The translations under genes and the position numbers were made by a program. 64,000 nt of DNA from Colias croceus (taxonomy: Eukaryota > Arthropoda > Insecta > Lepidoptera > Pieridae): contig NC_059552.1 of assembly GCF_905220415.1 (NCBI RefSeq), positions 5,409,001-5,473,000 on the forward strand, read 5' to 3'. The notes under the pieces are model-generated. The model was given only the letters and a program-made list of their open reading frames with translations, was not told the origin of the DNA and searched no databases. Positions 13,221-23,875 of this stretch are shown here, one piece after another (within the stretch, counting starts at the first letter, position 1; every line of letters begins with the position of its first letter).

Positions 13221-13483
13221 ATAAATAAATAAATAAATATTATAGGACATTATTACACAAATCGACCTAGTCCCACAGTAAGCTCAATTAAGGCTTGTGT
13301 TGTGGGTACTAGGCGACGATAAATATAATATTTAATAAATACATATTATATATAGATAATAACACCCAGACCCAAGAACAAATAATTGAGTTCATCACAC
13401 AAATATTTGCCCTGACCGGGGATCGAACCCGGGACCGTCGGCTCAGTAGGCAGTTACTTTACCACTGCGCCAACCGCGTCGTC
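13221..13483 (-). mobile_element. tRNA-derived SINE, copy 1
   Basis: On the minus strand the element starts gacgacgcggttggcgcagt, with an A box (TTGGCGCAGTGGTAAAG) and a B box (GGGTTCGATCCCCGG) in the tRNA-like head. A non-tRNA body of about 190 bp and an (attt)n tail follow. A nearly identical copy lies at about 49881-50139. The close similarity of the two suggests recent insertion. Confidence 0.85.
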
Positions 13484-13583
13484 ACTAACTAACTATTGAC
13501 TTCTTCATATTTTGGTATCTCCATTATCCCATTGAGCCCCGAGCGGCCCGATCGGGCCACGACACAATAGATTTTCTATTGTG

Positions 13584-14199
13584 GTATTTTCTAGGGTTTG
13601 ATTTTACGCGAGTATTATACATTTAGAAATTAAAGACTTTTTAACGGATTTTAAACGCGATTTATTCATTATATTATTTTCCCGACGTTTCGAACACTTT
13701 ACAGCGCGCGTGGTCACGGGGAGACTGAGATGTTGTACGTCTTGACGGTCATTCAAAAATTGTTATTTGTAAACTACCTCCACCTATTCCTCCGTAGTTG
13801 GTATGTGGAGTATTTTTCGGATGTTGGCAGTATTGGCTGATCGTGTCTTCTAGTCTTTTGGTACGTTTGACATGGGATTTTAAATTCTTAATAACAGGAT
13901 CCCAGGTGTTAGAAAGTTTCAACCCATCTTCTCTATTGAAATTTGGATGTTTTTTTAATTTCAATGGCCTCGCGCACAAGTCTTGGAAAAAATTTATTTT
14001 CTCTGGCAAGGATTTGTGGTTGGTCGAATCTTATGAAGTGGTTGTTGTCCAGTGTGTGTTCACATACCGCAGACTTCTTGTGACGCCGATGCTTGATATC
14101 CGCAATGTGCTCCTTCAGTCGGTTAGCTATGCTTCTTTTTGTTTGGCCGATGTATGACAGTATGAGAGACCACAGTCACAGTCTAACTTATACTTATTT
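13584..14199 (-). mobile_element. 5'-truncated Penelope-like retroelement insertion
   Basis: A 616-bp insertion flanked by a 13-bp direct repeat, attttctattgtg, at 13571-13583 and 14200-14212. The target duplication, loss of the 5' part and a conserved 3' region (minus sense) are what target-primed retrotransposition leaves. It contains the GIY-YIG coding fragment described separately. Its 3' untranslated part lies at about 13584-13748. Confidence 0.85.
13749..14189 (-). pseudogene. GIY-YIG endonuclease fragment of a Penelope-like element (broken)
   Basis: The minus strand encodes the C-terminal endonuclease of a Penelope-like element. A DCDCG-type stretch is followed by YIGQTKRSIANRLKEH (the YIG half of the GIY-YIG motif, with the catalytic Arg and a following Glu-His), then an H-T-x-D segment and a basic tail ending at 13749. 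Two lesions break it. A short tandem duplication (tcatactg then tcatac) just before YIG shifts the frame at about 14155-14165. A seven-A run (seven T at 13950-13956) shifts it again. The reverse transcriptase part is absent. It is dead, and its transcription is not expected. Confidence 0.85.
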
Positions 14200-14462
14200 A
14201 TTTTCTATTGTGTCTGTGATTCCGGGGGCTGAGTTATTACGAAATGAATTTGACGCCGACTATGAGAGTTATATCCGGTAAGGCTTCATTATAATATCTT
14301 AAAGCAACTTCCAAATATTCTTCTTTCCAAAAGTAAACTTGATTTATGATTTGCTTAATTTTCCTACCAAACAGTTTTTAATCAAAACCCTCAAATATCT
14401 GAATCTGGCTGGAATTTTTTTTTTCAATTGAGTTTTTATTAAATAATCATATTAATTATTAA

Positions 14463-14828
14463 GGCGACTACACCACCGAAACTAGCGCCCCCCCAACATT
14501 TTATTTTTTTACTCCTAAACCTGATCAAATTTAAAAAATCTAGCTCGGTACTTTGCTAGTATATTACTTGTAGTATTTTTGGTATTACTTTTCATTATTT
14601 TGCATTCGGTAAATTAGGAGAACTTTTGATTACCGCCAAAAGTGGCCACTTTTGGCGGTAATCAAAAGTTCTCTAGAATAATGAACAGTTAGAATAGTGA
14701 AAAGTAATACCAAAAATACTACAAGTAATATACTAGCAAAGTACCGAGCTAGATTTTTTAAATTTGATCTGGTTAAGGAGTAAAAAAATAAAATGTTCGG
14801 TGGCGCTAGTTTCGGTGGTGTAGGCCTC
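14463..14828. repeat. TTAA-flanked palindromic MITE
   Basis: An element of 366 bp flanked by TTAA on both sides (14459-14462 and 14829-14832). Almost the whole length is an inverted repeat: cactttgctagtatatt-type arms match from both ends to a centre at about 14645 (ccgccaaaagtggccacttt). TTAA target duplications are typical of piggyBac-like (and Kolobok) elements. No coding capacity. Confidence 0.85.
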
Positions 14829-14890
14829 TTAATGAAAAAAATGTTTTATAACTACTTTTTAGACCTTTTGAACACGACGATTAATTAATA

Positions 14891-15050
14891 AGCTTTTTGA
14901 AGTGAAACTTCTTAAGGCGCGTAGAGAGTTAATTTTTTTAGGTCGCGTCATACACTACCGTCACGGCAAGGAGTAAGGCGACGATTTTGGTATCTTTGAA
15001 TCTTGCCAAAGAAATTTCACTTCTGACACGTGTGGTCGGCACACACTCTA
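14891..15050 (+). repeat. Dispersed repeat family, copy 1
   Basis: Begins agctttttgaagtgaaactt and ends near cggcacacactcta. Related copies lie at 22944-23056 (minus) and, more diverged, 40941-41158 (plus). They share a tttgaagt..acttctt start, a ggcgcg patch and a ccaaagaa.tt..ctt end. I do not know its class. Confidence 0.6.
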
Positions 15051-15173
15051 TTTTTTATTATCATATTAAATAATGAAAAAAAAAATGTTTCGAGAAAGCT
15101 CTCTTTACATCTAACGAACCTCCTAATTTATAATATTCTTTCTTAATTAAGGGTAGTCATAAATCACGCTTAC

Positions 15174-17249
15174 CTTAAGCATGGTGAGTATCTTCTGCGA
15201 CAGTTCATAATCAAAGTTTGTGTACTTGGAGTCAGTCATGTCGTATATGAACACGAGGCCTGCGCGTTGCGTCTCAATCGACTGCAGCGCCACGTCCAGT
15301 TGGTACACCACTCCCTGATAAATGCATTGATAATAATAATTCGATTTATCAAGATGCGTTATATCATCGACTTATGAGTAATGACTTCCCCCTTGATAAA
15401 CGTGTTAGAGCATTGAATGAGGGATCTTCTAGGTGGGCTAATATTTAATTTTATATTATAATTCTAGTTTGCATGTTAAAATTTATCTTAGTATATCAAT
15501 AATATGTGTTATGAATGAATTAATGAATGAAATATAGTTAGATTAGTAATAAATTAGTAATTAAATAGATATTTTCAACCTGGGTTGATAAAATGTGACA
15601 ATTATCGTAATGGATAAATAACTTTACAGACATCACCTGTTGTTTTGCTTGCTTCCTTTCTCATATTATAAAATGAATTTTAAAAATAAAATTCTTATAC
15701 GTTAGTGCTGATTTACACAGGGTCAGTAACTGACTACAAATTCGAGGCAAATCAGTGCTGACCCGAAAAAAAACCCTGTGTAAACAGATTTGAAGTCAGT
15801 ACAGAGGCTTGAAGTCTAAGTAAACAGTTAAAGTCAAAATTCGGCGCCGAAATTCGGCGCCGCGACTGACTCGTCTACTGACCCTGTGTAAATCAGCACT
15901 TAGTTAGTTAAGTTAGTTACGCTTAGACTGATTTTAATGAAATTTGGAACAAGTCTTAAATAAGGCACGGCAACATATACGGCTAACACGTATGCGAATA
16001 TGCGGGCGTAAATATTATTTCTTATTATTACTACTAAAAAAATTACAATTAAATTATTATTATTAAATTATGCAAATTACCTGTAACGTTGTCTGATGTG
16101 TCGTTTGGCTAGGAAAGTGTTTGTTCGCGGTGAACACCGCAATAGCTGCTCCAGTCGCATCTCGAGTGGGCTACAGATATAAATCAAAGTTAATTATTTC
16201 ATTTATACTTTTTGGTTATGTTTATAAACCAAGAACTATTTTAATCTTAATATATAAAACGCCCAGGTGACTAACTGACTTATTGATCTACCAATGCACA
16301 GCATTGTATCATGAAAATTTATTTTAGCCACGCGGACGAATCTGCGGGAAACAGCCAGTTGTGCAAAACTCATCCAAAATCAAATTGCCTTTAAAATACC
16401 AACATATACCGGCACAGTTGATCTTACTGTCACTATTACATAGATATATTCTAGACTTATTGTTTCCCGTATATAAATCGGGACACGGTATTTAGTGGGA
16501 TGTCGACACGGTATGTAGGACTAACGTTCATATTATTTCCGGACATGGAACATAACGCCATCGCAAATCTGAAGATAACTTGTGTCTTCGGCAAGAACTG
16601 AACCGAATTTACCGATAAAGGGCATTGAAACTCTTATATTAATAAAGGTAATAATATATATATATTTTTTTAATTCATGCCCTATAAAATGAAATATTAA
16701 GTAATTAGATTCCAAAATAGTAGAAAAAAAAACGGTACTCTTCAATAATATAATATAGTGGCTTAATTCTGATAAATTTTCTCAAAACATCGCTCAGCTT
16801 GCCTTACAAACGCTATGTAAGAGAGCTATTGAAAAGCTTATATATATTCCAATTTCACTCGAACTTTTAAGAGTTTGTACAAAGAAATCACGAGCATACC
16901 TTCCTTCAGTAATTCTTGAGATGTTTTCTTCCATATTATTTTTAATGAAAACGTTTTAAAATATAAGGGAATTTTATTCTGTGAAAGGAAGCAGGGAATT
17001 TCAAATTGTGGACACAAGGACACATACCAATATAGTAAATTTTCCCGTTTCAAGTTCGCTTTTGAGGGGGTCTTCGAAAGGTTCGAATTTGATGAGTCCC
17101 TCTCTCCGGCGCGTCGCCTCGTGCTGCCGCCAGAGCGTGTGCGCGCGCGCGACGTCGAACTTGCGCGCGAGTAGAAATTTGATCGCAGTCGCTCGCGATA
17201 CGCACACGGCACCCGTCTCGTTCAGCGCATCCAGAAACGTTTTTGTCGC
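15174..17249 (-). CDS. Ptpmeg2: PTPN9/MEG2-type tyrosine phosphatase, CRAL-TRIO exons (partial gene)
   Basis: Three minus-strand exons splice in frame: 17249-17028 (74 codons), 16170-16081 (30) and 15314-15174 (47), all with AG/GT borders. The 151 residues match the N-terminal CRAL-TRIO (Sec14) region of PTPN9: ATKTFLDALNE, FLLARKFDVARA, ATRRREGLIKFEPFEDPL, SELETGKFTIL, then RDATGAAIAVFTA, then ETQRAGLVFIYDM and a following KILTMLK. PTPN9 is a non-receptor tyrosine phosphatase whose Sec14 domain binds phosphoinositides and directs it to vesicle membranes. The start exon (about 20 residues in human) should lie above 17249, and the rest of CRAL-TRIO plus the phosphatase domain below 15174. Neither was found, so introns are long or the locus is incomplete. 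The identification is firm, the gene model partial. Confidence 0.88.
15703..15902. repeat. TA-flanked MITE with perfect terminal inverted repeats
   Basis: Lies in the intron between Ptpmeg2 exons. The ends gtgctgatttacacagggtc and the reverse complement of gaccctgtgtaaatcagcac match perfectly over about 25 bp; TA flanks both ends. The inside contains an inner palindrome, aattcggcgccgaaattcgg. About 200 bp and non-coding. Confidence 0.85.
16255..16375 (-). repeat. RTE-like tail fragment
   Basis: Contains gccacgcggacgaatctgcg and gggaaacagccagttg, a form of the 'cgcgggcgaag...gtggaaa' head of the RTE-like repeats also seen at 21020-21240 and 58301-58521, here on the minus strand and diverged. 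Confidence 0.5.
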
Positions 17250-19180
17250 CTGGAAACAATTTATAAATACTTTTAAGTAACACAATTAAATAAGCAAAAC
17301 AAATACATATTACAAAATAAAGACCTAATTCATTGAGGTCACGTCTGTTTTTTTTTTTTTTTTTTGTTGTAAATATAGAATATAGTACCTATGTAGTACA
17401 ATTAATTTAAATATTTTATATTTCATATTTTCCGATCACACCTAATCCTTCGTAGAAAATACCTAAGTATATGTATATTAAATGATACTATTTTACCAGC
17501 ACATAATCGAAAAATGATATAATTTCTTACTTCTTTAATAATAAACAATATCGTTAAATTCCTTAGAGAAAGCTGTTACGCAAACATGATACTTTAATGG
17601 AACAAATTCAAGTTTCGACACAGTTTTGCCTGTATAATTATGCATTAGATAACCAAACACTTTAACTCGATTTGTATAATGATTAAACGATTTCGAACAA
17701 TTGTTTCCCACAAAGCAAATTTGTTGATACACGGTAGTCGGTAACTAAAGAGGATGATTAACTTTGCCGAAACTAAATTCTGGAAATCCGAATCTGCTGT
17801 ACTTATGGAAAATCCTACTCCTATAATAAGAATTTACCTAATATCCCTTTGTACAGCTCTCGTTATATTTTTCCTTTCTGGTATTAAGATTTAAGAATAT
17901 AGGTACCTACTGTATTTTAAATTTACTTTAAATTTAAGCCCCGGTATTAGCTACCTAGATGTTGAAAAAATGGTCATAGTCATAACCAAAACTTCTAAAA
18001 ACACATAAATTCTACCTTCCTATAGGTACTTTGATAAATAATAATAATGACATCAATTAATTAAATACAACTCATCTCGGCTTCCCCTCCATAAATATAG
18101 GCTGTTGTTACTCAGGAATAATACCTAATTACCTATAGGTTTCTACTGGTGAAGATTTACAAATAAGATAAGTTTATTAATTTATCTATTAAAACATACA
18201 AATTACAAAGCATCACATTCCTCTTTATGAGATGCTATATAGGTACAATAATGATATACGTATTTATTTTTAGCATGCATGAATAGGTATATTCAAAAAA
18301 TATTGTATGAAACTATTACCCGCAATAAGATCATGAAGTGTCGCATAAAGATAGACTCCATTTTAATTCTTCAAAACTATAAATTCATGAAGCCTCCACT
18401 TTGTTATTTAAAGTAGTTTTATATACCGCACAGTCTCTTACATTTCTACTAAGATTTCACTACTTTGTCACACTTTCATTGCGATCAAACAGATACCTAC
18501 GAGCTTGAGCCTTGAGGCGAACTATTATACCTAGTGGCGACGTATTTAAAAATTCGATACGTTCTCCTATGAAGCGAACATTACTACGCCATCATTAAAA
18601 ACACAGTGTTTATGATTATATTTATGATAAAACAAATATAGATACAAATGTGCTACAGTTAGGTAGATACTAAATTAAACTTTAAAATCACAGACGGTAA
18701 ACACTACACGTGGAAGCGACCGCTTTAGGGGAGGGGCCTAATTCTTCCGGGATGTATATCCTGTATGCCTATTAGTATGGCCGAGCACGCACCGCTACGC
18801 CGTTCAATCTATTAGGTACACGCAAAATGTACATCAAATATAAATAGCGAATAAAAAATTTCAGAACTCATTTGTGTTCAGAAGTTTAGTATTTACTAGA
18901 CGATAAAATAAGTAAACATAATAATTTGCTTAATTCATAAATACATTATCTATTAGCAGCACGATTTTTTTGTAATGTAGCTAAACTTTAGATTTAATTT
19001 AATGCTTCATCCATATAAATAAATGACTATCGTACCTAAATATGTAGAGTTAGTTTACCTTTAGGAAAAAAATATACATGAGCCCATTTTGAAATAACGA
19101 AAAAAAGACCTAGTAGGTACATCATAATAAAGCTTTAAAAATTACAACATTCATGCAATTCTTAACATTTATAAAGAAAC
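17250..19180. other. AT-rich DNA, probably Ptpmeg2 intron
   Basis: No exon with clear splice borders was found upstream of the Ptpmeg2 exon at 17249. A T-run at 17349 and the open frame at 17535-17732 (minus) carry no motif. A less AT-rich patch at 18700-18825 was read on both strands without result. Confidence 0.45.
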
Positions 19181-19207
19181 TAGTTTTCCACCCGCGGCTT
19201 CGCCCGC

Positions 19208-21019
19208 CACTATATGTTTTTAGGCCCGAAAAAGTGACATTCTTGTTTTATTGGAAATATCTAAGGAGCTTCTCTTTTTAAATGCACGAGTAGAACACCC
19301 AGAGTTTTATTTCAAAAACACGATTTTTAAAAAAATATTTAAAATATTGGAATATTCGCGGCCGAATGAGCTAAATAAATTTATTATGTTGCTAATATAT
19401 GTAGTGATTACAGGCGCAAATTAATCCTTTTTGAAATTTTCGATATTGTCGATAGAGGCGAAAGTATTGTAATTTTTATTGATTTTCGTTTTTATTTTTT
19501 TATATGAAATGCAGGCGTTAGTAGAAGCTCTGCTTAGTACCAAAAGAAGCCTTGAACTAAGGTCTACATGTGACAAAAATACTACATTCTAACCACGAAG
19601 TTATTACGAGAAATGGATTTTCAAAGAATTCAATGTCAGGGTTGTCCCTAGTAAAGAACAAGTCAAAGCTGTTTTTTAACAATTATATATTTCATCTATC
19701 TATTACCAAGTTTTTATTTATGTTTTAAATCGCTAGTTATAGTCGATATTTTAACATTATTAATATATTATTATAGGTAGATAATCCTTATGATATGTAA
19801 TAAATTAACTGAATAAAAAATATCTTAGATTTTTAAGTCCATTTAATAATATCAAATTAATACAAATTAATCTCCTTTATTGTCAATATTTCGAACATTG
19901 ATCATAGTAATGTCATTAAAAGTCAAACGGAATTAACGGTAAAAATAGTGACAACCCTATTAGTTCAGGATACATCGCCCATTTTTGCAAGTGACTACTA
20001 TCGTCTATCAAGCTGATTTTCCGTTTGTAGCTTTATTTTGATGAGACACCGAATAATTTCGTGTACGAAACTCTCGATTGTGGTAGCTAACAGAGATAAC
20101 AAGGATAAAATTTTTTGATTTGATGGTTCTCAAATATTTATTACGCAATTTGTAGGACAATATGTCTGTTGAATTATATAAACATTAACTAAGTGAAAAC
20201 AAAAAGTCAATCAAATCAGCTTGTTAGTAATCATTTATGATGACCTCGTTAGCGATACACTTTGGAAAGGGGGACTCTTTGAACCAACCATAGATTTTGT
20301 AGGACAAATATTTTTTCGAATAATTTAGGTAATTATCTTGATATTGAACAAAAAAAAAATCAGTTAGTAATAAATATGGTTCTCAACCATCAAATCAAAA
20401 TTTTTTATCCTTGTTATCTCTGTTAGCTACCACAATCGAGACTTTCGTACACGAAATTATTGGGCGTCTCATCAAAATAAAGCTACAAACGGAAAATTAG
20501 CTTGATAGTAGTCACTTGCAAAAATAGGCGATGTATCCTGATTCCTGAACTATATCTTTGAATTCTTTGAAAATCTATTTCTCGTAATAACTTCGTGGTT
20601 AGAATGTGGTATTTTTGTCACATGTAGACCTCAGTTCAGGGCTTCTTTTAGTACTAAACAGAGCTTCTACTAACGCCTGCATTTCATATAAAAAAATAAA
20701 AACGAAAATCAATAAAAATTACAATACTTTCGCCTCTATCGACAATATCGAATATTTCAAAAAGGGATAATTTGCGCCTGTAGTCACTAGGTACATATAT
20801 TAGCAACATAATTAATTATATAGTGTATCTATTTTTTTTTATACGAATTTATTTAGCACATTCGGCCGCGAAAATTCCAATATTTTAAATATTTTTTTAA
20901 AAATCGTGTTTTTGAAATAAAACTCTGGGTGTTCTACTCGTGCATATAAAAAGAGAAGCTCCTTAGATATTTCCAATAAAATAAGAATGTCACTTTTTCG
21001 GGCCTAAAAACATATAGTG
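19208..21019. mobile_element. 1.8-kb inverted-repeat DNA transposon (CACTATATG termini)
   Basis: Long arms run inward from cactatatgtttttaggccc at 19208 and from its reverse complement ending at 21019. They match over many hundreds of bases, with a spacer at about 20130-20370. The flanks share CCGC (19204-19207 and 21020-21023), and removing the element plus one CCGC restores the RTE-like tail. A CAC start with a 4-bp duplication would fit a Chapaev-type (CMC) non-autonomous element; that class call is inference. No transposase frame is present. Confidence 0.8.
19635..19962. repeat. Nested insertion in the left arm of the inverted repeat
   Basis: The left arm carries about 330 bp absent from the right arm. 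Its ends are tcagggttgtcc and gtgacaaccctat, short inverted repeats, so it is a small DNA element inserted after the arms formed. The exact target duplication is unclear. Confidence 0.65.
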
Positions 21020-21240
21020 CCGCGCAGTCAAAGAAAAACCCGCATAGTTCCCGTTCCAGTGGGATTTCCGTGATTAAACCTATCCTATGTCCCGGGGTAA
21101 AAAGTAGCCTATGTCCTTTCTCGGGTATCAAAATATCTCTATACCAAATTTCATGCAAATTGATTCAGTAGTTAAGGCGTGATTGAGTAACAGACAGACA
21201 GACAGAGTTACTTTCGCATTTATAATATTAGTAGGTATGG

Positions 21241-21905
21241 ATTACAATTGCAAAATAAGCCGCGAACATTTTCATACTCTTACACAAAAATAAGGATTCT
21301 CTTATTTGTATCTACAATGGCCGACGTCCTCAACGGGCTAAGAGAAAAACATAAGTATTCTTTAAGGACGCTGTCACAAATCTGCGTTACTCAAATTTAG
21401 GTATCTAACGTCGCCACGTGGTTCGCGGGAACATCGCGCTCACGTAAACATAGCGCATTCCATTTTATAGACCATCTTCATACTTGATATTATTTTTTTT
21501 TATATTTTTATTGAAATTGATTCCAGAAGATTACTGGGAACTTTAAAAATTCATTTTGTTACTATTATTAGTAGGTACGATCCTTATAAGTATTTTAGTG
21601 TATTCAACCAACTTAAAAAAGTGTGACTATTTTACAACAATTTGAATATGAATTGTATTATTGTATACAATATCGAAGCTTTTTAAGAAATGTATAAAAT
21701 ACTTTTTTAAGAATTATTATCATACATAATATTATATGTTACCGGCAATATATTAAACCCGGCATTGTAAGCAATTCTTAGTAAATGTATGTTATTCCGA
21801 GAAACAGTCGGAATGAAATAAATAATTAAATTCGTTACCACACATTCACATTACCTATATCTTTAAATATGAACTTTTCCTAAGTAGCAAACACATTTGC
21901 AAATG
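21241..21905. other. Spacer, nothing recognised
   Basis: AT-rich. A GC-richer patch at about 21330-21450 contains no open frame of note and no RNA-like structure. Confidence 0.45.
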
Positions 21906-21907
21906 TG

Positions 21908-22640
21908 GGTGGTTTTTGGGGTAGCTATTAACCAATATGAGGTCAAAACTAAAATCCAAGATGGCACCGACGAAAATTTGAAATCTTTTCGTCATGGGTG
22001 TCATTTTCAAGGAGTTGGAGTAGCTATTAAATAAGTATTAATCAATATGAGGTCAAATCTAAAATCCAAAATGGCGCCGACGACAATTTGACATCATTTC
22101 GTCACGGGTGTCATTTTCATGGTTTTTGGGGTAGCTATTAACCAATATGAGGTCAAAACTAAAATCCAAGATGGCGCCGACAAAAATTTTATATATTTTC
22201 TTCATGGGTGTCATTTTCATGGTTATTGGGGTAGCTATTAACGAATATGAGGTCAAAACTAAAATCCAAGATGGCGCCGACGAAAATTTTACATCTTTTC
22301 GACATGGGTGTCATTTTCATGGTTTTTGGGGTAGCTATTAACCAATATGAGGTCAAAACTAAAATCGAAGATGGCGCCGACGAAAATTTTACATCATTTC
22401 GTCACGGGTGTCATTTTCATGGTTATTGGGGTAGCTATTAACGAATATGAGGTCAAAACTAAAATCCAAGATGGCGCCGACGAAAATTTTACATATTTTC
22501 GTCATGGGTGTCATTTTCATGGTTTTTGGGGTATCTATTAACCAATATGAGGTCAAAACTAAAATCCAAGATGGTGTCGACGAAACTTTACATCTTTTCG
22601 GCATGGGTGTCATTTTCAAGGTTTTTGAGACAGCTATTAC
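21908..22640 (+). repeat. Tandem array of a 100-bp unit, forward orientation
   Basis: Seven units with a period of 100 bp (gtagctatta at 21921, 22131, 22231, 22331 and 22431; variants near 22019 and at 22531; the second unit carries an 11-bp insertion). Each unit has aaaatccaagatggcgccga and gggtgtcattttca or close variants. Neighbours alternate (accaatatg/acgaatatg and ggtttttgg/ggttattgg), giving a 200-bp higher-order period. Because 100 is not a multiple of 3, overlapping 64-codon frames arise; they are artefacts, not genes. Confidence 0.95.
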
Positions 22641-23061
22641 CAAATCCCCAATGTAACCGTCGATAATTAGGTATATTTTTCTTACTCCTTTAAAGTAAAC
22701 TTAAATAAAATAACAAAAACGTTAACAACCACAGTTTTGTAGAAAGTCTTAAAAAAAAACAATTTTAAAGAACATTGAAATGCATATTTAGAAATTTAAT
22801 ATAAAACGCAACTCTGTGGCAATCATGTTAATATTCTGACAGATATTAGTAACTTTAAATATATTCTTTAAATATATTCGCTAAACTTTATTTAAAATAA
22901 AGTTTATCTAAAACATTTAAACGAAGAGAATAAAATAAAAAAGAACGTGTGTGCCGAGAAAACGTGTCAGGAGTGAAACTTCTTTGGCGAGATTCATAGA
23001 TACCAAAATCGCCGCCTTGCTCCATAACGCGACAGTATTACCATGACGCGATCTTGAAATT
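22641..23061. other. Spacer between the two opposed arrays
   Basis: About 420 bp, AT-rich, ending in a minus-strand copy of the dispersed repeat family (22944-23056). No unit of the 100-bp array occurs here. Confidence 0.7.
22944..23056 (-). repeat. Dispersed repeat family, copy 2
   Basis: Reverse complement of the repeat at 14891-15050: shared stretches include gattttggtatct, gccaaagaa and the cgcgtcat patch. Partial at the left end of the family consensus. Confidence 0.7.
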
Positions 23062-23875
23062 CGACGACCATCTTGGATTTTAGTTTTGACCTCATATTCG
23101 TTAATAGCTACCCCAAAAACCATGAAAATGACACCCATCACGAAAAATGTCAAATTTTCGTCAGCGCCATCTTGGATTATAGTTTTGACCTCATATTCGT
23201 TAATAGCTATCCCAAAAACCATGAAAATGACACCCATGATGAAAGATGTCAAATTTTTCGTCGGCGCCATCTTGGATTATAGTTTTGACCTCATATTCAA
23301 TAATAGCTACCCCAAAAACCATGAAAATGACACCCATGACGAAAAGATGTAAAATTTTCGTCGGCGCCATCTTGGATTTCAGTTTTGACCTCATATTGGT
23401 TAATAGCTACCCCAAAAACCATGAAAATGACACCCATGACGAAAAGATGTAAAATTTTTGTCGGCGCCATCTTGGATTATAGTTTTGACCTCATATTCGT
23501 TAATAGCTACCCCAAAAACTATGAAAATGACACCCATGACGAAAAGATGTAAAATTTTCGTCGGCGCCATCTTGGATTTCAGTTTTGACCTCATATTGGT
23601 TAATAGCTACCCCAAAAACCATGAAAATGACACCCATGACGAAAAGTTGTAAAATTTTTGTCGGCGCCATCTTGGATTATAGTTTTGACCTCATATTCGT
23701 TAATAGCTACCCCAAAAACCATGAAAATGACACCCATGACGAAAAGATGTAAAATTTTCGTCGGCGCCATCTTGGATTTCAGTTTTGACCTCATATTCGG
23801 TAATAGCTACCCCAAAAACTATGAAAATGACACCCATCACGAAAAAAAGCCAAATTTTCATCGACGCCATCTTGA
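23062..23875 (-). repeat. Tandem array of the same 100-bp unit, reverse orientation
   Basis: Eight units at 100-bp steps (taatagct(a/c) near 23101, 23201, ... 23801), the reverse complement of the forward array. A 200-bp higher-order period is clear from 23270 on: ggattatag/attcgt units alternate with ggatttcag/attggt units. Open frames over it are artefacts of the repeat. Confidence 0.95.

Larger units (their letters stand above)
13528..14233. repeat. Small palindromic repeat, split by a retroelement
   Basis: Positions 13528-13583 and 14200-14233 are the two halves of a short fold-back repeat whose uninterrupted relative lies at 36386-36463 (core gacacaatagattttctatt, a perfect hairpin). 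The Penelope-like fragment at 13584-14199 sits in its centre. Confidence 0.8.
19181..21240 (+). mobile_element. RTE-like 3' tail, split by a DNA transposon
   Basis: Positions 19181-19207 (tagttttccacccgcggctt...) and 21020-21240 are the two parts of one RTE-like tail. The uninterrupted relative at 58301-58521 shows the join. It ends with the usual (cagacaga)n and a ttcgcatttataatattagt terminus. Confidence 0.8.

Noticed and set aside
13798..14281. Plus-strand frames of 119 and 62 codons over the Penelope-like fragment
   Set aside because: Antisense shadows; the minus strand carries the recognisable GIY-YIG sequence.
16838..17280. Several overlapping frames on both strands around the first Ptpmeg2 exon
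   Set aside because: Only the frame with FLLARKFDVARA and flanking splice sites matches the family; the others are shadows.
21908..23875. CRISPR-like array
   Set aside because: The repeats are contiguous 100-bp units without unique spacers, in a eukaryotic setting; it is a satellite-type array.
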